NCBI RefSeq assembly: GCF_003574625.1
Contig: NZ_QNUJ01000005.1
Location: forward strand, 248,001 to 312,000
From: Shinella zoogloeoides
GTDB lineage: Bacteria > Pseudomonadota > Alphaproteobacteria > Rhizobiales > Rhizobiaceae
DNA: 64,000 nt
Direction of reading: 5' to 3'
Below the pieces are notes generated by a model, which was given only the letters and a program-made list of their open reading frames with translations, was not told where the DNA came from and searched no databases. How positions within the stretch are numbered: the first letter of the stretch is position 1; each line of letters opens with the position of its first letter. The position numbers and the translations under genes are program-made. Positions 23,874-34,869 of the stretch are shown piece after piece.

Positions 23874-26863
23874 GCGGTGCTAATCGCATTGCCGGTCAGG
23901 GCCGCCTGACGCCCGCCAAGACGGCGCGTTTCACCTTCGACGGAAAGACGTTCGATGCGCTGGAGGGCGATACCGTCGCCTCCGCGCTGCTCGCCAACGG
24001 CGTTCACCTCGTCGGCCGCTCGTTCAAGTATCACCGCCCGCGCGGCATCCTCTCGGCAGGTCCCGAAGAGCCGAACGCGCTGATCGACGTGTCGCGTGAC
24101 GCGGCCCGCCGCCAGCCGAACGTGCGCGCGCCGGTGCAGGAGGTCTTCGACGGCATGAAGGTGTCGTCGCAGAACCGCTGGCCCTCGCTCGCCTTCGATA
24201 TCGGCGGCGTCAACAACCTGATGTCGCCGTTCTTCGCGGCCGGCTTCTACTACAAGACCTTCATGTGGCCGAAGGCGGCCTGGGAAAAGCTCTACGAGCC
24301 CTTCATCCGCAAGGCCGCCGGCCTCGGCGTCGCCCCGACGGAAGAAGACCCGGATCACTACGCCAACCGCTATGCCTATTGCGACGTGCTGGTTGCAGGC
24401 GCAGGCGTCGCCGGCCTTTCGGCCGCGCTTGCCGCCGCTGAAGCGGGCGCGCGCGTCATCATCGTCGACGAGCAGCCGGAAGTGGGCGGTGCGCTGCACT
24501 ACGACCTGTCGGTGAAGATCGACGGCCAGAACGGCTATGAGTGGGCGCAGGCGGCGGCTGCAAAGCTGAAGGCGATGGAGAACGTCACCGTTCTCACCCG
24601 CACGACGGCCTTCGGCTACTACAACCACAATTTCGTCGGCCTCGTGGAGCGCGTGACGGATCATCTCGCACGTCCCGACAGGAAGCTGCCGCGCGAGCGG
24701 CTGTGGCAGGTGCGCGCCAAGCGCGTCATCATCGCCACCGGCTCCATCGAGCGGCATATGGTGTTCGCCAACAACGACCGGCCGGGCATCATGCTGGCTT
24801 CGGCGGCGCGCACCTATCTCAACCATTTCGGCGTCGCCGTCGGCCGCAAGGTCGGCGTCTATACGGCGAACGATTCTGCCTATGAGGCCGCCTTCGACCT
24901 GAAGCGCGCCGGCGTCACCGTCGCCGCTATCGTGGACAACCGCGAGAAGCCCGGTGAGGCGGTTCTGGCCGAGGCCCGCAAGCTCGGCATCGAGGTGCTG
25001 GCCGGCCATTCGGTGGTCGACACCAAGGGCAAGCTGCGCGTCTCCTCCATGTCGGTCGCCCGCAACGGCGGTGGCTCGGCGCGCTCGATCCCGGTCGATG
25101 CGCTGCTGATGTCGGCCGGGTGGACGCCCTCCGTCCACCTCTTCTCGCAGTCGCGCGGCAAGGTCGCCTATGACGCGGCCACCAGCCGCTTCCTGCCGGG
25201 CACCTATGCGCAGGATTGCCTTTCGGTCGGCTCGTGCAACGGCACGGACGGCCTGCAGGCGACGATCGAAGAATCGCTGGCGGCCGGCGAGCTGATGGCC
25301 CGCGCCACCGGCAACGAAGGCGGCGGCAAGGTCGAGCTTTCCGGCGAGAACGCCTTCGAATGGACCGGCGGCATGGCCGGTGCCGGCGAAGGCGCCGGCG
25401 TCGACACGACGGTCAAGGCCTTCGTCGACTTCCAGAACGACGTCTGCGCCAAGGATATCCGCCTTGCCGTGCGCGAGGGCATGCACTCCATCGAGCATAT
25501 CAAGCGCTTCACCACCAACGGCATGGCGACGGACCAGGGCAAGCTGTCCAACATCCACGGCCTTGCCATCGCCTCCGAAGTGCTGAACCGCGAGATCCCG
25601 AAGATCGGTCTCACGACCTTCCGCGCGCCCTATACGCCCGTCACCTTCGGCGCGCTGATCAGCCATTCGCGCGGCGACCTGTTCGACCCGGCGCGCAAGA
25701 CGCCGATGCATGCCTGGGAGGAAGCGCATGGCGCCGTCTTCGAGGATGTCGGCAACTGGAAGCGCGCCTGGTACTATCCGCGCTCGGGCGAGACCATGCA
25801 CGACGCGGTCAACCGCGAGTGCCGCACGGTGCGTAACGCCGCCGGCCTGTTCGATGCCTCGACGCTCGGCAAGATCGAGGTCGTCGGCCCGGACGCGGGC
25901 GAGTTCATGAACCTCATGTACACCAACGCCTGGGATACGCTGAAGCCCGGCCGTTGCCGCTACGGCATCATGCTGCGCGAGGACGGCTTCGTCTACGACG
26001 ATGGCGTCGTCGGGCGTCTGGCGGAGGATCGCTTCCACGTCACGACCACGACGGGCGGCGCGCCGCGCGTCATGCACCATATGGAAGACTATCTCCAGAC
26101 GGAATTCCCGCATCTCAAGGTCTGGCTGACCTCGACCACGGAACAGTGGGCGGTCATCGCCGTGCAGGGTCCGAAGGCGCGTGAAATCCTCGAGCCGCTG
26201 GTCGAGGGCATCGACATCTCCAACGAGGCCTTCCCGCATATGAGCGTGCGCGAAGGCAAGATCTGCGGCGTGCCGACCCGGCTCTTCCGCATGTCCTTCA
26301 CGGGTGAAGCGGGCTACGAGGTCAACGTTCCCGCCGATTACGGCCAGGCCGTCTGGGAAGCCATCTGGGCACGGGCCGAACCGCTCGGCGCCTGCGCCTA
26401 CGGCACGGAGACGATGCATGTCCTGCGCGCCGAGAAGGGCTATATCATCGTCGGGCAGGACACGGACGGCACGGTCACGCCGCACGATGCCAGCCTCAGC
26501 TGGGCCGTCTCCAAGAAGAAGGCGGACTTCGTGGGCATCCGCGGCCTCAAGCGGCCGGACCTCGTCAAGGAGGGCCGCAAGCAGCTCGTCGGCCTCCTGA
26601 CGAAGGATCCCGGCGTGGTGCTGGAAGAGGGGGCGCAGATCGTCGCCGATCCGAACCAGCCGAAGCCGATGACCATGCTCGGCCATGTCACGTCGTCCTA
26701 CTGGTCGGAGAATTGCGGCCGGTCGATCGCCATGGCGCTCGTTGCCGGCGGTCAGGCCCGCATGGGCCAGACGCTCTACGTGCCGATGCCGGACCGCACC
26801 ATCGCGGTCGAGGTCAGCGACATGGTGTTTATCGACAAGGAAGGAGGACGCCTCAATGGCTGA
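23870..26863 (+). CDS. soxA: Sarcosine oxidase alpha subunit
   Basis: The product is 997 aa, the normal full length. The N-terminal 100 residues form a ferredoxin-like fold (FTFDGKTFDALEGDTVASALLANG). A dinucleotide domain follows at about 165-450 (VLVAGAGVAGLSAALAAAEAG), which binds NAD in this family. The C-terminal 400 residues are the aminomethyltransferase (GcvT-like) folate domain (MHAWEEAHGAVFEDVG, YEVNVPADYG). That domain transfers the methyl-derived carbon to tetrahydrofolate. It overlaps soxD by 4 bp and soxG by 8 bp. Confidence 0.96.
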   Translation: MSGANRIAGQGRLTPAKTARFTFDGKTFDALEGDTVASALLANGVHLVGRSFKYHRPRGILSAGPEEPNALIDVSRDAARRQPNVRAPVQEVFDGMKVSSQNRWPSLAFDIGGVNNLMSPFFAAGFYYKTFMWPKAAWEKLYEPFIRKAAGLGVAPTEEDPDHYANRYAYCDVLVAGAGVAGLSAALAAAEAGARVIIVDEQPEVGGALHYDLSVKIDGQNGYEWAQAAAAKLKAMENVTVLTRTTAFGYYNHNFVGLVERVTDHLARPDRKLPRERLWQVRAKRVIIATGSIERHMVFANNDRPGIMLASAARTYLNHFGVAVGRKVGVYTANDSAYEAAFDLKRAGVTVAAIVDNREKPGEAVLAEARKLGIEVLAGHSVVDTKGKLRVSSMSVARNGGGSARSIPVDALLMSAGWTPSVHLFSQSRGKVAYDAATSRFLPGTYAQDCLSVGSCNGTDGLQATIEESLAAGELMARATGNEGGGKVELSGENAFEWTGGMAGAGEGAGVDTTVKAFVDFQNDVCAKDIRLAVREGMHSIEHIKRFTTNGMATDQGKLSNIHGLAIASEVLNREIPKIGLTTFRAPYTPVTFGALISHSRGDLFDPARKTPMHAWEEAHGAVFEDVGNWKRAWYYPRSGETMHDAVNRECRTVRNAAGLFDASTLGKIEVVGPDAGEFMNLMYTNAWDTLKPGRCRYGIMLREDGFVYDDGVVGRLAEDRFHVTTTTGGAPRVMHHMEDYLQTEFPHLKVWLTSTTEQWAVIAVQGPKAREILEPLVEGIDISNEAFPHMSVREGKICGVPTRLFRMSFTGEAGYEVNVPADYGQAVWEAIWARAEPLGACAYGTETMHVLRAEKGYIIVGQDTDGTVTPHDASLSWAVSKKKADFVGIRGLKRPDLVKEGRKQLVGLLTKDPGVVLEEGAQIVADPNQPKPMTMLGHVTSSYWSENCGRSIAMALVAGGQARMGQTLYVPMPDRTIAVEVSDMVFIDKEGGRLNG

Positions 26864-27404
26864 TCAAGCTCTTCGCAAGGCGCCGCTTGCCGGCCGCCAT
26901 GGCGGCTCCGCCGGCGCGCGCGTCACGCCCGCCGCGCCCGCAACCCGCCTGTCGCTGCGTACCGGCGCCGATGCCATCGACGCCCTTTCGGCGGCCTTCG
27001 GCCTGCAGCTGCCGACGCGTCCGAAGGGCTCGGCCTCGGCGAACGGCCGCCACGCGCTCTGGCTCGGCCCGGACGAATGGCTGCTGATCGACGAGAACGA
27101 GGCGGACCTCATGGGCATCGCCTCGGGCGTTTCCGCGCTGCATTCGGCGACGGACGTCTCCCACCGCAATACGGCGATCATCGTCTCCGGCCCGGATGCG
27201 GCCGGCGCGATCGCCAGCGGCTGCCCGCTCGACATCGGCAATGCGGTCTTCCCGGTCGGCGCAGCGGCGCGCACGGTGCTCGGCAAGATCGAGATCGTGC
27301 TGTTCCGCTCGGGCGAGGAGGATTACCGGGTCGAGTGCTGGCGCTCGTTCTCGCCCTATGCCTTCGGCCTGCTGGCGGAAGGCGCCGAGGACGCCGGGCT
27401 CTGA
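26856..27404 (+). CDS. soxG: Sarcosine oxidase gamma subunit
   Basis: The product is 182 aa from the ATG at 26856, placed by a perfect AGGAGG at 26841-26846. It has the gamma-subunit pattern LWLGPDEWLLIDEN, the ATDVSHRNTAIIVSGPDA segment and the C-terminal YRVECWRSFSPYAFGLL, a shortened GcvT-like fold. It overlaps the soxA stop by 8 bp and closes the operon. The convergent GNAT gene ends 4 bp later. Confidence 0.93.
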   Translation: MADQALRKAPLAGRHGGSAGARVTPAAPATRLSLRTGADAIDALSAAFGLQLPTRPKGSASANGRHALWLGPDEWLLIDENEADLMGIASGVSALHSATDVSHRNTAIIVSGPDAAGAIASGCPLDIGNAVFPVGAAARTVLGKIEIVLFRSGEEDYRVECWRSFSPYAFGLLAEGAEDAGL

Positions 27405-27408
27405 TCCT

Positions 27409-27933
27409 TCAGAGAAAACGGTAGAAGAACAGGGCTGTCTCCCGCGTGCCGGGGGACAGCCCTTCGTACAGGTGCCGGTCGTGGCCGCCGAGCACGAAGC
27501 CCTGGCGCAGGTAGAAGCGGCATGCCGCGACATTGTTCGTCTGGGTTTCGAGCCGCAGACCGGGCAGGCCCTTTTCCCGCGTCCACTGGATTGCCTGCTG
27601 CATCAGGCGCTGGGCCGCTCCCGTGCCGCGCCATTCGGCATCGACGGCGAGATCGTCGATGAAGGCGAGATTGTTCCAGCCCGTTGAAAGCGCGATGTAA
27701 CCGACCGGCGTTTCGTCTCCGATGACGACGAACAGCGCCTTGTCCTCGTCTTCCAGACAAGAGGCGAGTTCGGCCGTATCGAAGCCGTAGCTCTTGGGGT
27801 AGGGCTCGACGGGGCGTGCATGGGCGAGCCACTCGTCTTCGAAGGGCGGCATGGCTTCCCGCGTGACGAGAAAGGAGAAGTCACAGGTGGCCAGCGCCGC
27901 CGTGTCTTCCTGTATGGCGGGGCGGACCTTCAC
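27409..27933 (-). CDS. GNAT-family N-acetyltransferase
   Basis: The product is 174 aa from a GTG at 27933 that overlaps the stop of the MaoC gene (GTGA), with GGAGG just upstream, so translation is coupled. The acetyl-CoA loop is DAEWRGTGAAQRLMQQAIQW (motif A), followed by LRLETQTNNVAACRFYLRQGFVLGG and a conserved LYEGL near the end. The acceptor is unknown. Pairing with a MaoC-fold hydratase gives no clear substrate hint. Confidence 0.8.
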   Translation of the reverse strand: MKVRPAIQEDTAALATCDFSFLVTREAMPPFEDEWLAHARPVEPYPKSYGFDTAELASCLEDEDKALFVVIGDETPVGYIALSTGWNNLAFIDDLAVDAEWRGTGAAQRLMQQAIQWTREKGLPGLRLETQTNNVAACRFYLRQGFVLGGHDRHLYEGLSPGTRETALFFYRFL

Positions 27934-28418
27934 ACATCCTCCGGCCGGTCCTTCGGATCGAACTGTATGATGGTGATCCAATCGGCCGTCAGCGCCGGCT
28001 TGCGCTCGTCCTCGATCTCGACCGAGACATTGTAGCGGATCGTCACCATGCCCGCGCCGCGGAAGCGGGCCTCGTCGAGCACGAAGCGGCCGCGCACGCG
28101 CGCCCCGCTCTTCACCGGCGTTATGAAGCGGACCTTCTCGAAGCCGTAGTTGATGCCCATCGTCTGCTCGATGATGCGCGGCACGCAGTCGAAGTTCATC
28201 GCCGACAGCAGCGACAGGGTGAGGAAGCCATGGGCGATGGTGCCGCCGAAGGGCGTTTCGGCCGCCGCGCGCTCGGGATCGGTGTGGATGAACTGGTGGT
28301 CTTCCGTCGCATCGGCGAAGCGGTCGATCATGGTCTGATCGACGGTGAACCAGCGGGATACGCCCAGCTCCGTTCCGACGAGGGCGGCGACATCTTTCAA
28401 ATGAATATTGGCAGGCAT
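27930..28418 (-). CDS. MaoC-family (R)-specific enoyl-CoA hydratase, NodN-like
   Basis: The product is 162 aa, a single hot-dog domain. The hydratase signature with catalytic Asp and His is FADATEDHQFIHTDPERA, followed by PFGGTIAHGFLTLSLL. Such proteins hydrate trans-2-enoyl-CoA to (R)-3-hydroxyacyl-CoA and can feed polyhydroxyalkanoate synthesis; NodN is a relative. The start at 28418 (MPANIHLKD, GGAAG upstream) was preferred to 28430. A palindromic repeat element lies directly upstream. Confidence 0.85.
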   Translation of the reverse strand: MPANIHLKDVAALVGTELGVSRWFTVDQTMIDRFADATEDHQFIHTDPERAAAETPFGGTIAHGFLTLSLLSAMNFDCVPRIIEQTMGINYGFEKVRFITPVKSGARVRGRFVLDEARFRGAGMVTIRYNVSVEIEDERKPALTADWITIIQFDPKDRPEDV

Positions 28419-28450
28419 CCGGTCTTCCATCGATCGATCGGGTCTTTTCC

Positions 28451-28500
28451 AGAGCATGTCCGAACGCAAAGCCGCTTCGCACTTTTGCTGGGAATGCTCT
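28451..28500. repeat. Dispersed palindromic repeat, copy at 28.5 kb
   Basis: This 50-base element has ends AGAGCAT / ATGCTCT that are exact inverted repeats. Its core CGCAAAGCCGCTTCGCAC plus TTTTGC is shared with the element at 44439-44482. It lies between glgX and the MaoC gene. Confidence 0.7.
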
Positions 28501-28530
28501 TAGAGACGCGGTTTGTCAGGGCAATGAATT

Positions 28531-30504
28531 TCAATAGTTTTCGACAAAAATCTCCACCATGCGCGCAGGAAGCGCGCCGGTTGGCGGCTGGTTGGCGGCA
28601 AGCAGGCTCACCCAGTCCCGCCCTTCCGGCGGCGGCAGGGCGAGCGCCTGTTCGCCATGCGTGCGGTTGATGGCGATCGCGAGGCGGACGGTGCGCTTCT
28701 GCTGGCGGTCGGGCGTTTTGAGGAGAACGAGGAGCGTACCGGCGAAGGGAGCTTCCCAGTCCGCCACGGTCATCGGCGCGCCGGCCAGCGTCAGCCATTC
28801 GACGTCGCCCTCGCCGGTGAGGAAGGCCGTGTCGCCGAGCGCGGGGAAGCGCTTGCGGATCGCCGAGAGCATGGCGGCGTGCTCGATCAAGCCGTCGTCC
28901 AGCCGGTCCCAGTGCATCCAGGTGATGGCATTGTCCTGGCAATAGGCGTTGTTGTTGCCGTCCTGGCTGCGCCCGCCCTCGTCGCCCGCCGTCAGCATGA
29001 TCGTGCCGCGGGAAAGGAAGAGGCTGGAGAGCAGGGCCTTCACGTCCGCTCGCCTTGCGGAGAGCACCATGCCGTCGGTCGTCGCGCCTTCCTCACCGTT
29101 GTTCCAGGAATGGTTCTCGTTGTGGCCGTCGCGGTTGTCCTCGCCGTTCGCCTCGTTGTATTTCACCGCATGGGAGACGAGGTCGGCCAGCGTGAAGCCG
29201 TCATGGGCGGCGAGGAAGTTGACGCTGCGGGTGCTGGTGCCGCCGTGGCGGGAGAAGATGTCGGCCGAGCCGGCAAAGGCGGTGACGAAGGGGCCGAGCC
29301 TGTGGCTGTCGCCGCGCCAGAACAGGCGGGCGTCGTCACGGAAGCGGTCGTTCCATTCGAGGAACGGTGCCGGGAAATTGCCAAGCTGATAGCCGCCGGG
29401 GCCGATGTCCCACGGCTCGGCGATCAGCAGGCGGTCCTTCAGGAGCGGGTCTGCGCAGATTTCGGAGAGCAGCGCCGCGCGGGCGGAAAAGCCGTCCGCC
29501 TCGCGGCCGAGGATGGTGGCGAGGTCGAAGCGGAAGCCGTCGACGCCGGCATGGCGGACGAAATGGCCAAGGCTGTCGAGCACGAGCTGGCGCACGACGG
29601 GGTGCTCGCCGGCGATCGTGTTGCCGCAGCCGGTGTCGTTGATCAATTCACCCGGCCGGTCCGGCACGTGGCGGTAATAGGTGAGGTTATCGAGCCCGCG
29701 CATGGAGAGCGTCGCGCCGTGGCGGTCGCTCTCGCCGGAATGGTTGAAGACGAGGTCGAGGATGGTGCCGATCCCCTCGGCGCGCAGCGCCGCGACGGTG
29801 TCGGCCAGCTCTTTCATGCCGCCGGGCACGAGGCGCGGGTCGAGCGCCATCAGGGCGATGGGGTTGTAGCCCCAGCTATTGGACAGGCCGAGCGGCGGCA
29901 GGTGGCGCTCGTCGATCCAGGCGGTGATCGGCATCAGCTCCACGGCATCGACGCCGAGGCGCTTCAAATGGGCGAGCACAGCGGGATGGGCGAGCGCGCC
30001 GACGGTGCCGCGCATCGTCTCCGGCACGTCCGGGTGCAGCATGGTGAAGGCGCGCACGGCGACTTCATAGACGAAGCCGCCGGGGCGGAAGAGCGGGGGC
30101 TTCACCGCGACGGGGCGGTCGCGGGTGACGATGGCCTTCGGCACGATGTCCGCCGTCTCCGCGCCGAAGACGGCGAGCCGCCCGTCATGCACGAAGCGGC
30201 GGTCGAGTTCCCTGGCATAGGGATCGACCAGCAGCTTCGCCGGATCGAACCAGAGGCCGTGGTCGGGGGAATAGACGCCGTCGGCGCGAAAGCCGTAACG
30301 GGTGCCGGCCGTCGCGCCCTCGACGAAGACGCGGTGGAAGCCGTTCTCGCCCCGCCCCATGGCGAGGCGGGCGAGTTCCTTCTCGCCCTCGTTGTCGAAC
30401 AGGCAGAGATCGACGCGGGCGGCGTCGCGCGAATAGACCGCGAATTCCACCCCGTCCCCGGAGAGCGTGGCGCCCGGTGCGAAGGAGGGGGCGGTGAAGG
30501 TCAT
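28531..30504 (-). CDS. glgX: Glycogen debranching enzyme
   Basis: The product is 657 aa. An N-terminal CBM48/E-set domain (GVEFAVYSRDAARVDLCLFD) precedes a GH13 barrel whose four conserved regions are visible: DLVFNHSGE, DGFRFDLATILG (nucleophile Asp), LIAEPWDIG (acid Glu) and FLAAHDGFTL. It cleaves alpha-1,6 branches of phosphorylase-limit glycogen. It is the last gene of the glgP-B-C-A-pgm-glgX operon and starts one base after the pgm stop. Confidence 0.95.
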   Translation of the reverse strand: MTFTAPSFAPGATLSGDGVEFAVYSRDAARVDLCLFDNEGEKELARLAMGRGENGFHRVFVEGATAGTRYGFRADGVYSPDHGLWFDPAKLLVDPYARELDRRFVHDGRLAVFGAETADIVPKAIVTRDRPVAVKPPLFRPGGFVYEVAVRAFTMLHPDVPETMRGTVGALAHPAVLAHLKRLGVDAVELMPITAWIDERHLPPLGLSNSWGYNPIALMALDPRLVPGGMKELADTVAALRAEGIGTILDLVFNHSGESDRHGATLSMRGLDNLTYYRHVPDRPGELINDTGCGNTIAGEHPVVRQLVLDSLGHFVRHAGVDGFRFDLATILGREADGFSARAALLSEICADPLLKDRLLIAEPWDIGPGGYQLGNFPAPFLEWNDRFRDDARLFWRGDSHRLGPFVTAFAGSADIFSRHGGTSTRSVNFLAAHDGFTLADLVSHAVKYNEANGEDNRDGHNENHSWNNGEEGATTDGMVLSARRADVKALLSSLFLSRGTIMLTAGDEGGRSQDGNNNAYCQDNAITWMHWDRLDDGLIEHAAMLSAIRKRFPALGDTAFLTGEGDVEWLTLAGAPMTVADWEAPFAGTLLVLLKTPDRQQKRTVRLAIAINRTHGEQALALPPPEGRDWVSLLAANQPPTGALPARMVEIFVENY

Positions 30505-30505
30505 C

Positions 30506-32140
<1,635 letters not shown>

Positions 32141-33580
32141 CTATACTCGCGAAAGGAGGCTGGAATAGAGGTCGGCGTAGCGCGCGGCGCTGTTCTCCCA
32201 CGAAACGTCCGACTTCATGCCCTGGTTCTGTATGCGCGCCCAGACTTTCGGTTCGTGCCATGCCTTGAAGACTCTGCGCAATGCCTGGCGCAGGCCCTCG
32301 GCATTGATCGGCGTGAACTGGAAGCCCGTGGCGACGCGGGCGGAAAGGGCGGCCTCGTTGGCGTCGATCACCGTATCGGCAAGGCCGCCGGTGCGCGCGA
32401 CGATGGGGATGCAGCCGTAGCGCAGGCCGTAGAGCTGGGTGAGGCCGCAGGGCTCGAAGCGCGACGGGATGAGGATGGCGTCGCTGCCGGCCTGCATGAG
32501 ATGCGACAGCGGCTCGTTGTAGCCGATGACGATGCCGACATGGCCGCGGTGGCGCGAGGCGGCGGCGAGCAGCGTGCCTTCCAGCCCCTGATCGCCCGAG
32601 CCGAGCACGGCGAGCTTGCCGCCCCGTTCGACGATCCAGTCGGCCACCTCGGCGATGATGTCGATGCCCTTCTGCCAGGTGAGGCGGCTGACGACGCAGA
32701 AGATCGGCCCGTCGTCCTCTATGAGGTTGAAGCGCTCGACGAGGGCCTTGCGGTTCATCGCGCGCTTCTTCAGCGAGCCGGCGGCGAAGGAGCGGGCGAT
32801 ATGCGGATCGGTCTCGGGGTTCCAGACGGCGGTGTCGATGCCGTTGACGATGCCGACGAGCTCGCCGGCGCGCGCATTGATGAGGCCTTCGAGCCCCATG
32901 CCGTATTCCGGCGTCATGATCTCGTGCGCATAGGTGGGGCTGACGGTGGTAATCGACCAGGCGGTGCGCAGCCCGCCCTTGAGGAAGCCGACATCGCCGT
33001 AATATTCGAGCCCTTCGACCGAGAAGGCTTCCGGCGGCAGGTCGAGACCGGTGAAGATCTCCGGGCCGAACTGGCCCTGGAAGGCGAGGTTGTGCACCGT
33101 GACGACGGTGGGGATGTGCTGGAGGCCGGTATAGCGCATGTAGACGGCCGTCATCGCCGCCTGCCAGTCATGGGCATGCACGATATCCGGCTGCCAGCCG
33201 GGAATGAGGCCGCGGGCGATCTCGGCGCCGGCAAGCGAAAGGGCGGCGAAGCGCCGCCAGTTGTCGACGAAATCCTTGCCGGTGGCATCCGTATAGGGCC
33301 CGCCCTGCCGGTCGAAGAAGCCCGGCGCGTCGAGCACGAGGATGTCGATGCCCTCATGCGTCGCGGCGAGGATGCGGGCGGGTTCGCCAAGGAGGTCCTC
33401 GAAGGTCGCCACCACCTCGGTCTTCGCCAGCCGCTGCATGACCGCGGGATAGCCGGGCATCAGCGTGCGCATGTGCATGCCATGCCCGGCGAGTGCGATC
33501 GGCAGCGCGCCGGCGACGTCGGCAAGGCCTCCCGTCTTGATCAGCGGGAATACTTCGGATGCCACCGAAAGGATGTTCAT
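32141..33580 (-). CDS. glgA: Glycogen synthase (ADP-glucose)
   Basis: The product is 479 aa, a GT5 enzyme. The N-terminal [13 protein letters not shown] motif binds ADP-glucose, HAHDWQAA contains the conserved catalytic-region His, and the C-terminal [21 protein letters not shown] and [10 protein letters not shown] complete the GT-B fold. It extends alpha-1,4 chains. It begins 7 bp after the glgC stop in the glycogen operon. Confidence 0.96.
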   Translation of the reverse strand: MNILSVASEVFPLIKTGGLADVAGALPIALAGHGMHMRTLMPGYPAVMQRLAKTEVVATFEDLLGEPARILAATHEGIDILVLDAPGFFDRQGGPYTDATGKDFVDNWRRFAALSLAGAEIARGLIPGWQPDIVHAHDWQAAMTAVYMRYTGLQHIPTVVTVHNLAFQGQFGPEIFTGLDLPPEAFSVEGLEYYGDVGFLKGGLRTAWSITTVSPTYAHEIMTPEYGMGLEGLINARAGELVGIVNGIDTAVWNPETDPHIARSFAAGSLKKRAMNRKALVERFNLIEDDGPIFCVVSRLTWQKGIDIIAEVADWIVERGGKLAVLGSGDQGLEGTLLAAASRHRGHVGIVIGYNEPLSHLMQAGSDAILIPSRFEPCGLTQLYGLRYGCIPIVARTGGLADTVIDANEAALSARVATGFQFTPINAEGLRQALRRVFKAWHEPKVWARIQNQGMKSDVSWENSAARYADLYSSLLSRV

Positions 33581-33587
33581 GTCCGGG

Positions 33588-34850
33588 CTAGAGCTCCAGC
33601 TTGTCGATCATCGGTTGGGTGATGAGGCATATGCCGTTCTCCGAGCGGCGGAAGCGCTTGGCGTCGAGTTCCGGGTCCTCGCCGACGACGAGGCCTTCCG
33701 GGATGACGACCCGGCTGTCGATGACGACATTCCTCAGCTGCGCGTGCCGGCCGATCATGACGTTCGGCAGGATGATGGCCCCTTCGAGGCGCGAGTAGGA
33801 ATTGGCGCGCACCCCGGTGAAGAGCAGGCTGCGGTTCAGCGAGGCGCCGGAGATGATGCAGTCGCCCGAAATCAGCGAGGAGGTCGCAGAGCCGCGGCGG
33901 TTCTCGTCGTCATGCACGAACTTGGCCGGCGGCTTGATCTCGGCGAAGGTCCAGATCGGCCAGGAACCGTCATAGATGTCGAGCTCGGGGGTGACATCCG
34001 TCAGGTCGATATTGGCCTGCCAGTAGGCGTCGATGGTGCCGACGTCGCGCCAGTAGGCTTCGCGCTCGAAGTCCGAGCGCACGCAGGACGCGGTGAAGCG
34101 GTGGGCGACGGCTTTGCCGTGCTCGACGATATAGGGGATGATGTCCTTGCCGAAGTCGCGGCTGGAGGTCGGATCGGCGGCGTCGCGGCGCAAGAGGTCC
34201 ATCAGGAACTTCGTGTGGAAGACGTAGATGCCCATCGAGGCGAGCGCCATGTCCGGATTGCCGGGAATGCCCGGCGGATCGGCCGGCTTTTCCACGAAGG
34301 CGATGATCTCATCCTTCTCGTCGACATGCATGACGCCGAAACCGGTCGCTTCCATGCGCGGCACTTCGAGGCAGCCGATGGTGACCTGTGCGCCGGAATC
34401 CACGTGCTGCTGGAGCATCAGCTCGTAGTCCATCTTGTAGATATGGTCGCCGGCGAGGATGACCATGTATTCGACGCCGTAATCCTCGATGATATCGATG
34501 TTCTGATAGACCGCGTCGGCGGTGCCTTCGTACCACTGGGTCTCGGAGACGCGCTGGGAGGCGGGCAGGATATCGAAGCTCTCGTTTCGCTCGGGACGGA
34601 AGAAGTTCCAGCCGCGCTGCATGTGGCGGATCAGCGAATGGGCCTTGTACTGGGTGGCGACGCCGATGCGGCGGATGCCGGAATTCAGCGCATTGGAGAG
34701 CGCGAAGTCGATGATGCGCGCCTTGCCGCCGAAATGGACGGCGGGCTTGGCGCGCCGGTCGGTCAGCTCCTTCAGGCGGCTGCCGCGTCCGCCCGCGAGA
34801 ACATAGGCCATCGCGTCACGGGCGAGGGGTTGATTGCGCTTCTGCTCCAT
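33588..34850 (-). CDS. glgC: Glucose-1-phosphate adenylyltransferase (ADP-glucose pyrophosphorylase)
   Basis: The product is 420 aa. The nucleotide loop is [23 protein letters not shown], the substrate loop is GTADAVYQN, and the sugar-phosphate site is [10 protein letters not shown]-terminal left-handed beta-helix carries allosteric contacts. It makes ADP-glucose from ATP and glucose-1-phosphate and is the committed, allosterically controlled step; rhizobial enzymes respond to fructose-6-phosphate and pyruvate. GGAGGACACA precedes the ATG, 19 bp after glgB. Confidence 0.96.
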   Translation of the reverse strand: MEQKRNQPLARDAMAYVLAGGRGSRLKELTDRRAKPAVHFGGKARIIDFALSNALNSGIRRIGVATQYKAHSLIRHMQRGWNFFRPERNESFDILPASQRVSETQWYEGTADAVYQNIDIIEDYGVEYMVILAGDHIYKMDYELMLQQHVDSGAQVTIGCLEVPRMEATGFGVMHVDEKDEIIAFVEKPADPPGIPGNPDMALASMGIYVFHTKFLMDLLRRDAADPTSSRDFGKDIIPYIVEHGKAVAHRFTASCVRSDFEREAYWRDVGTIDAYWQANIDLTDVTPELDIYDGSWPIWTFAEIKPPAKFVHDDENRRGSATSSLISGDCIISGASLNRSLLFTGVRANSYSRLEGAIILPNVMIGRHAQLRNVVIDSRVVIPEGLVVGEDPELDAKRFRRSENGICLITQPMIDKLEL

Positions 34851-34869
34851 TGTGTCCTCCCAGCTTCTG

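Noticed and set aside
23843..26686. Open frame of about 947 codons antisense to soxA
   Set aside because: It lies entirely against a conserved sarcosine oxidase subunit, has shadow-type composition and no ribosome site.
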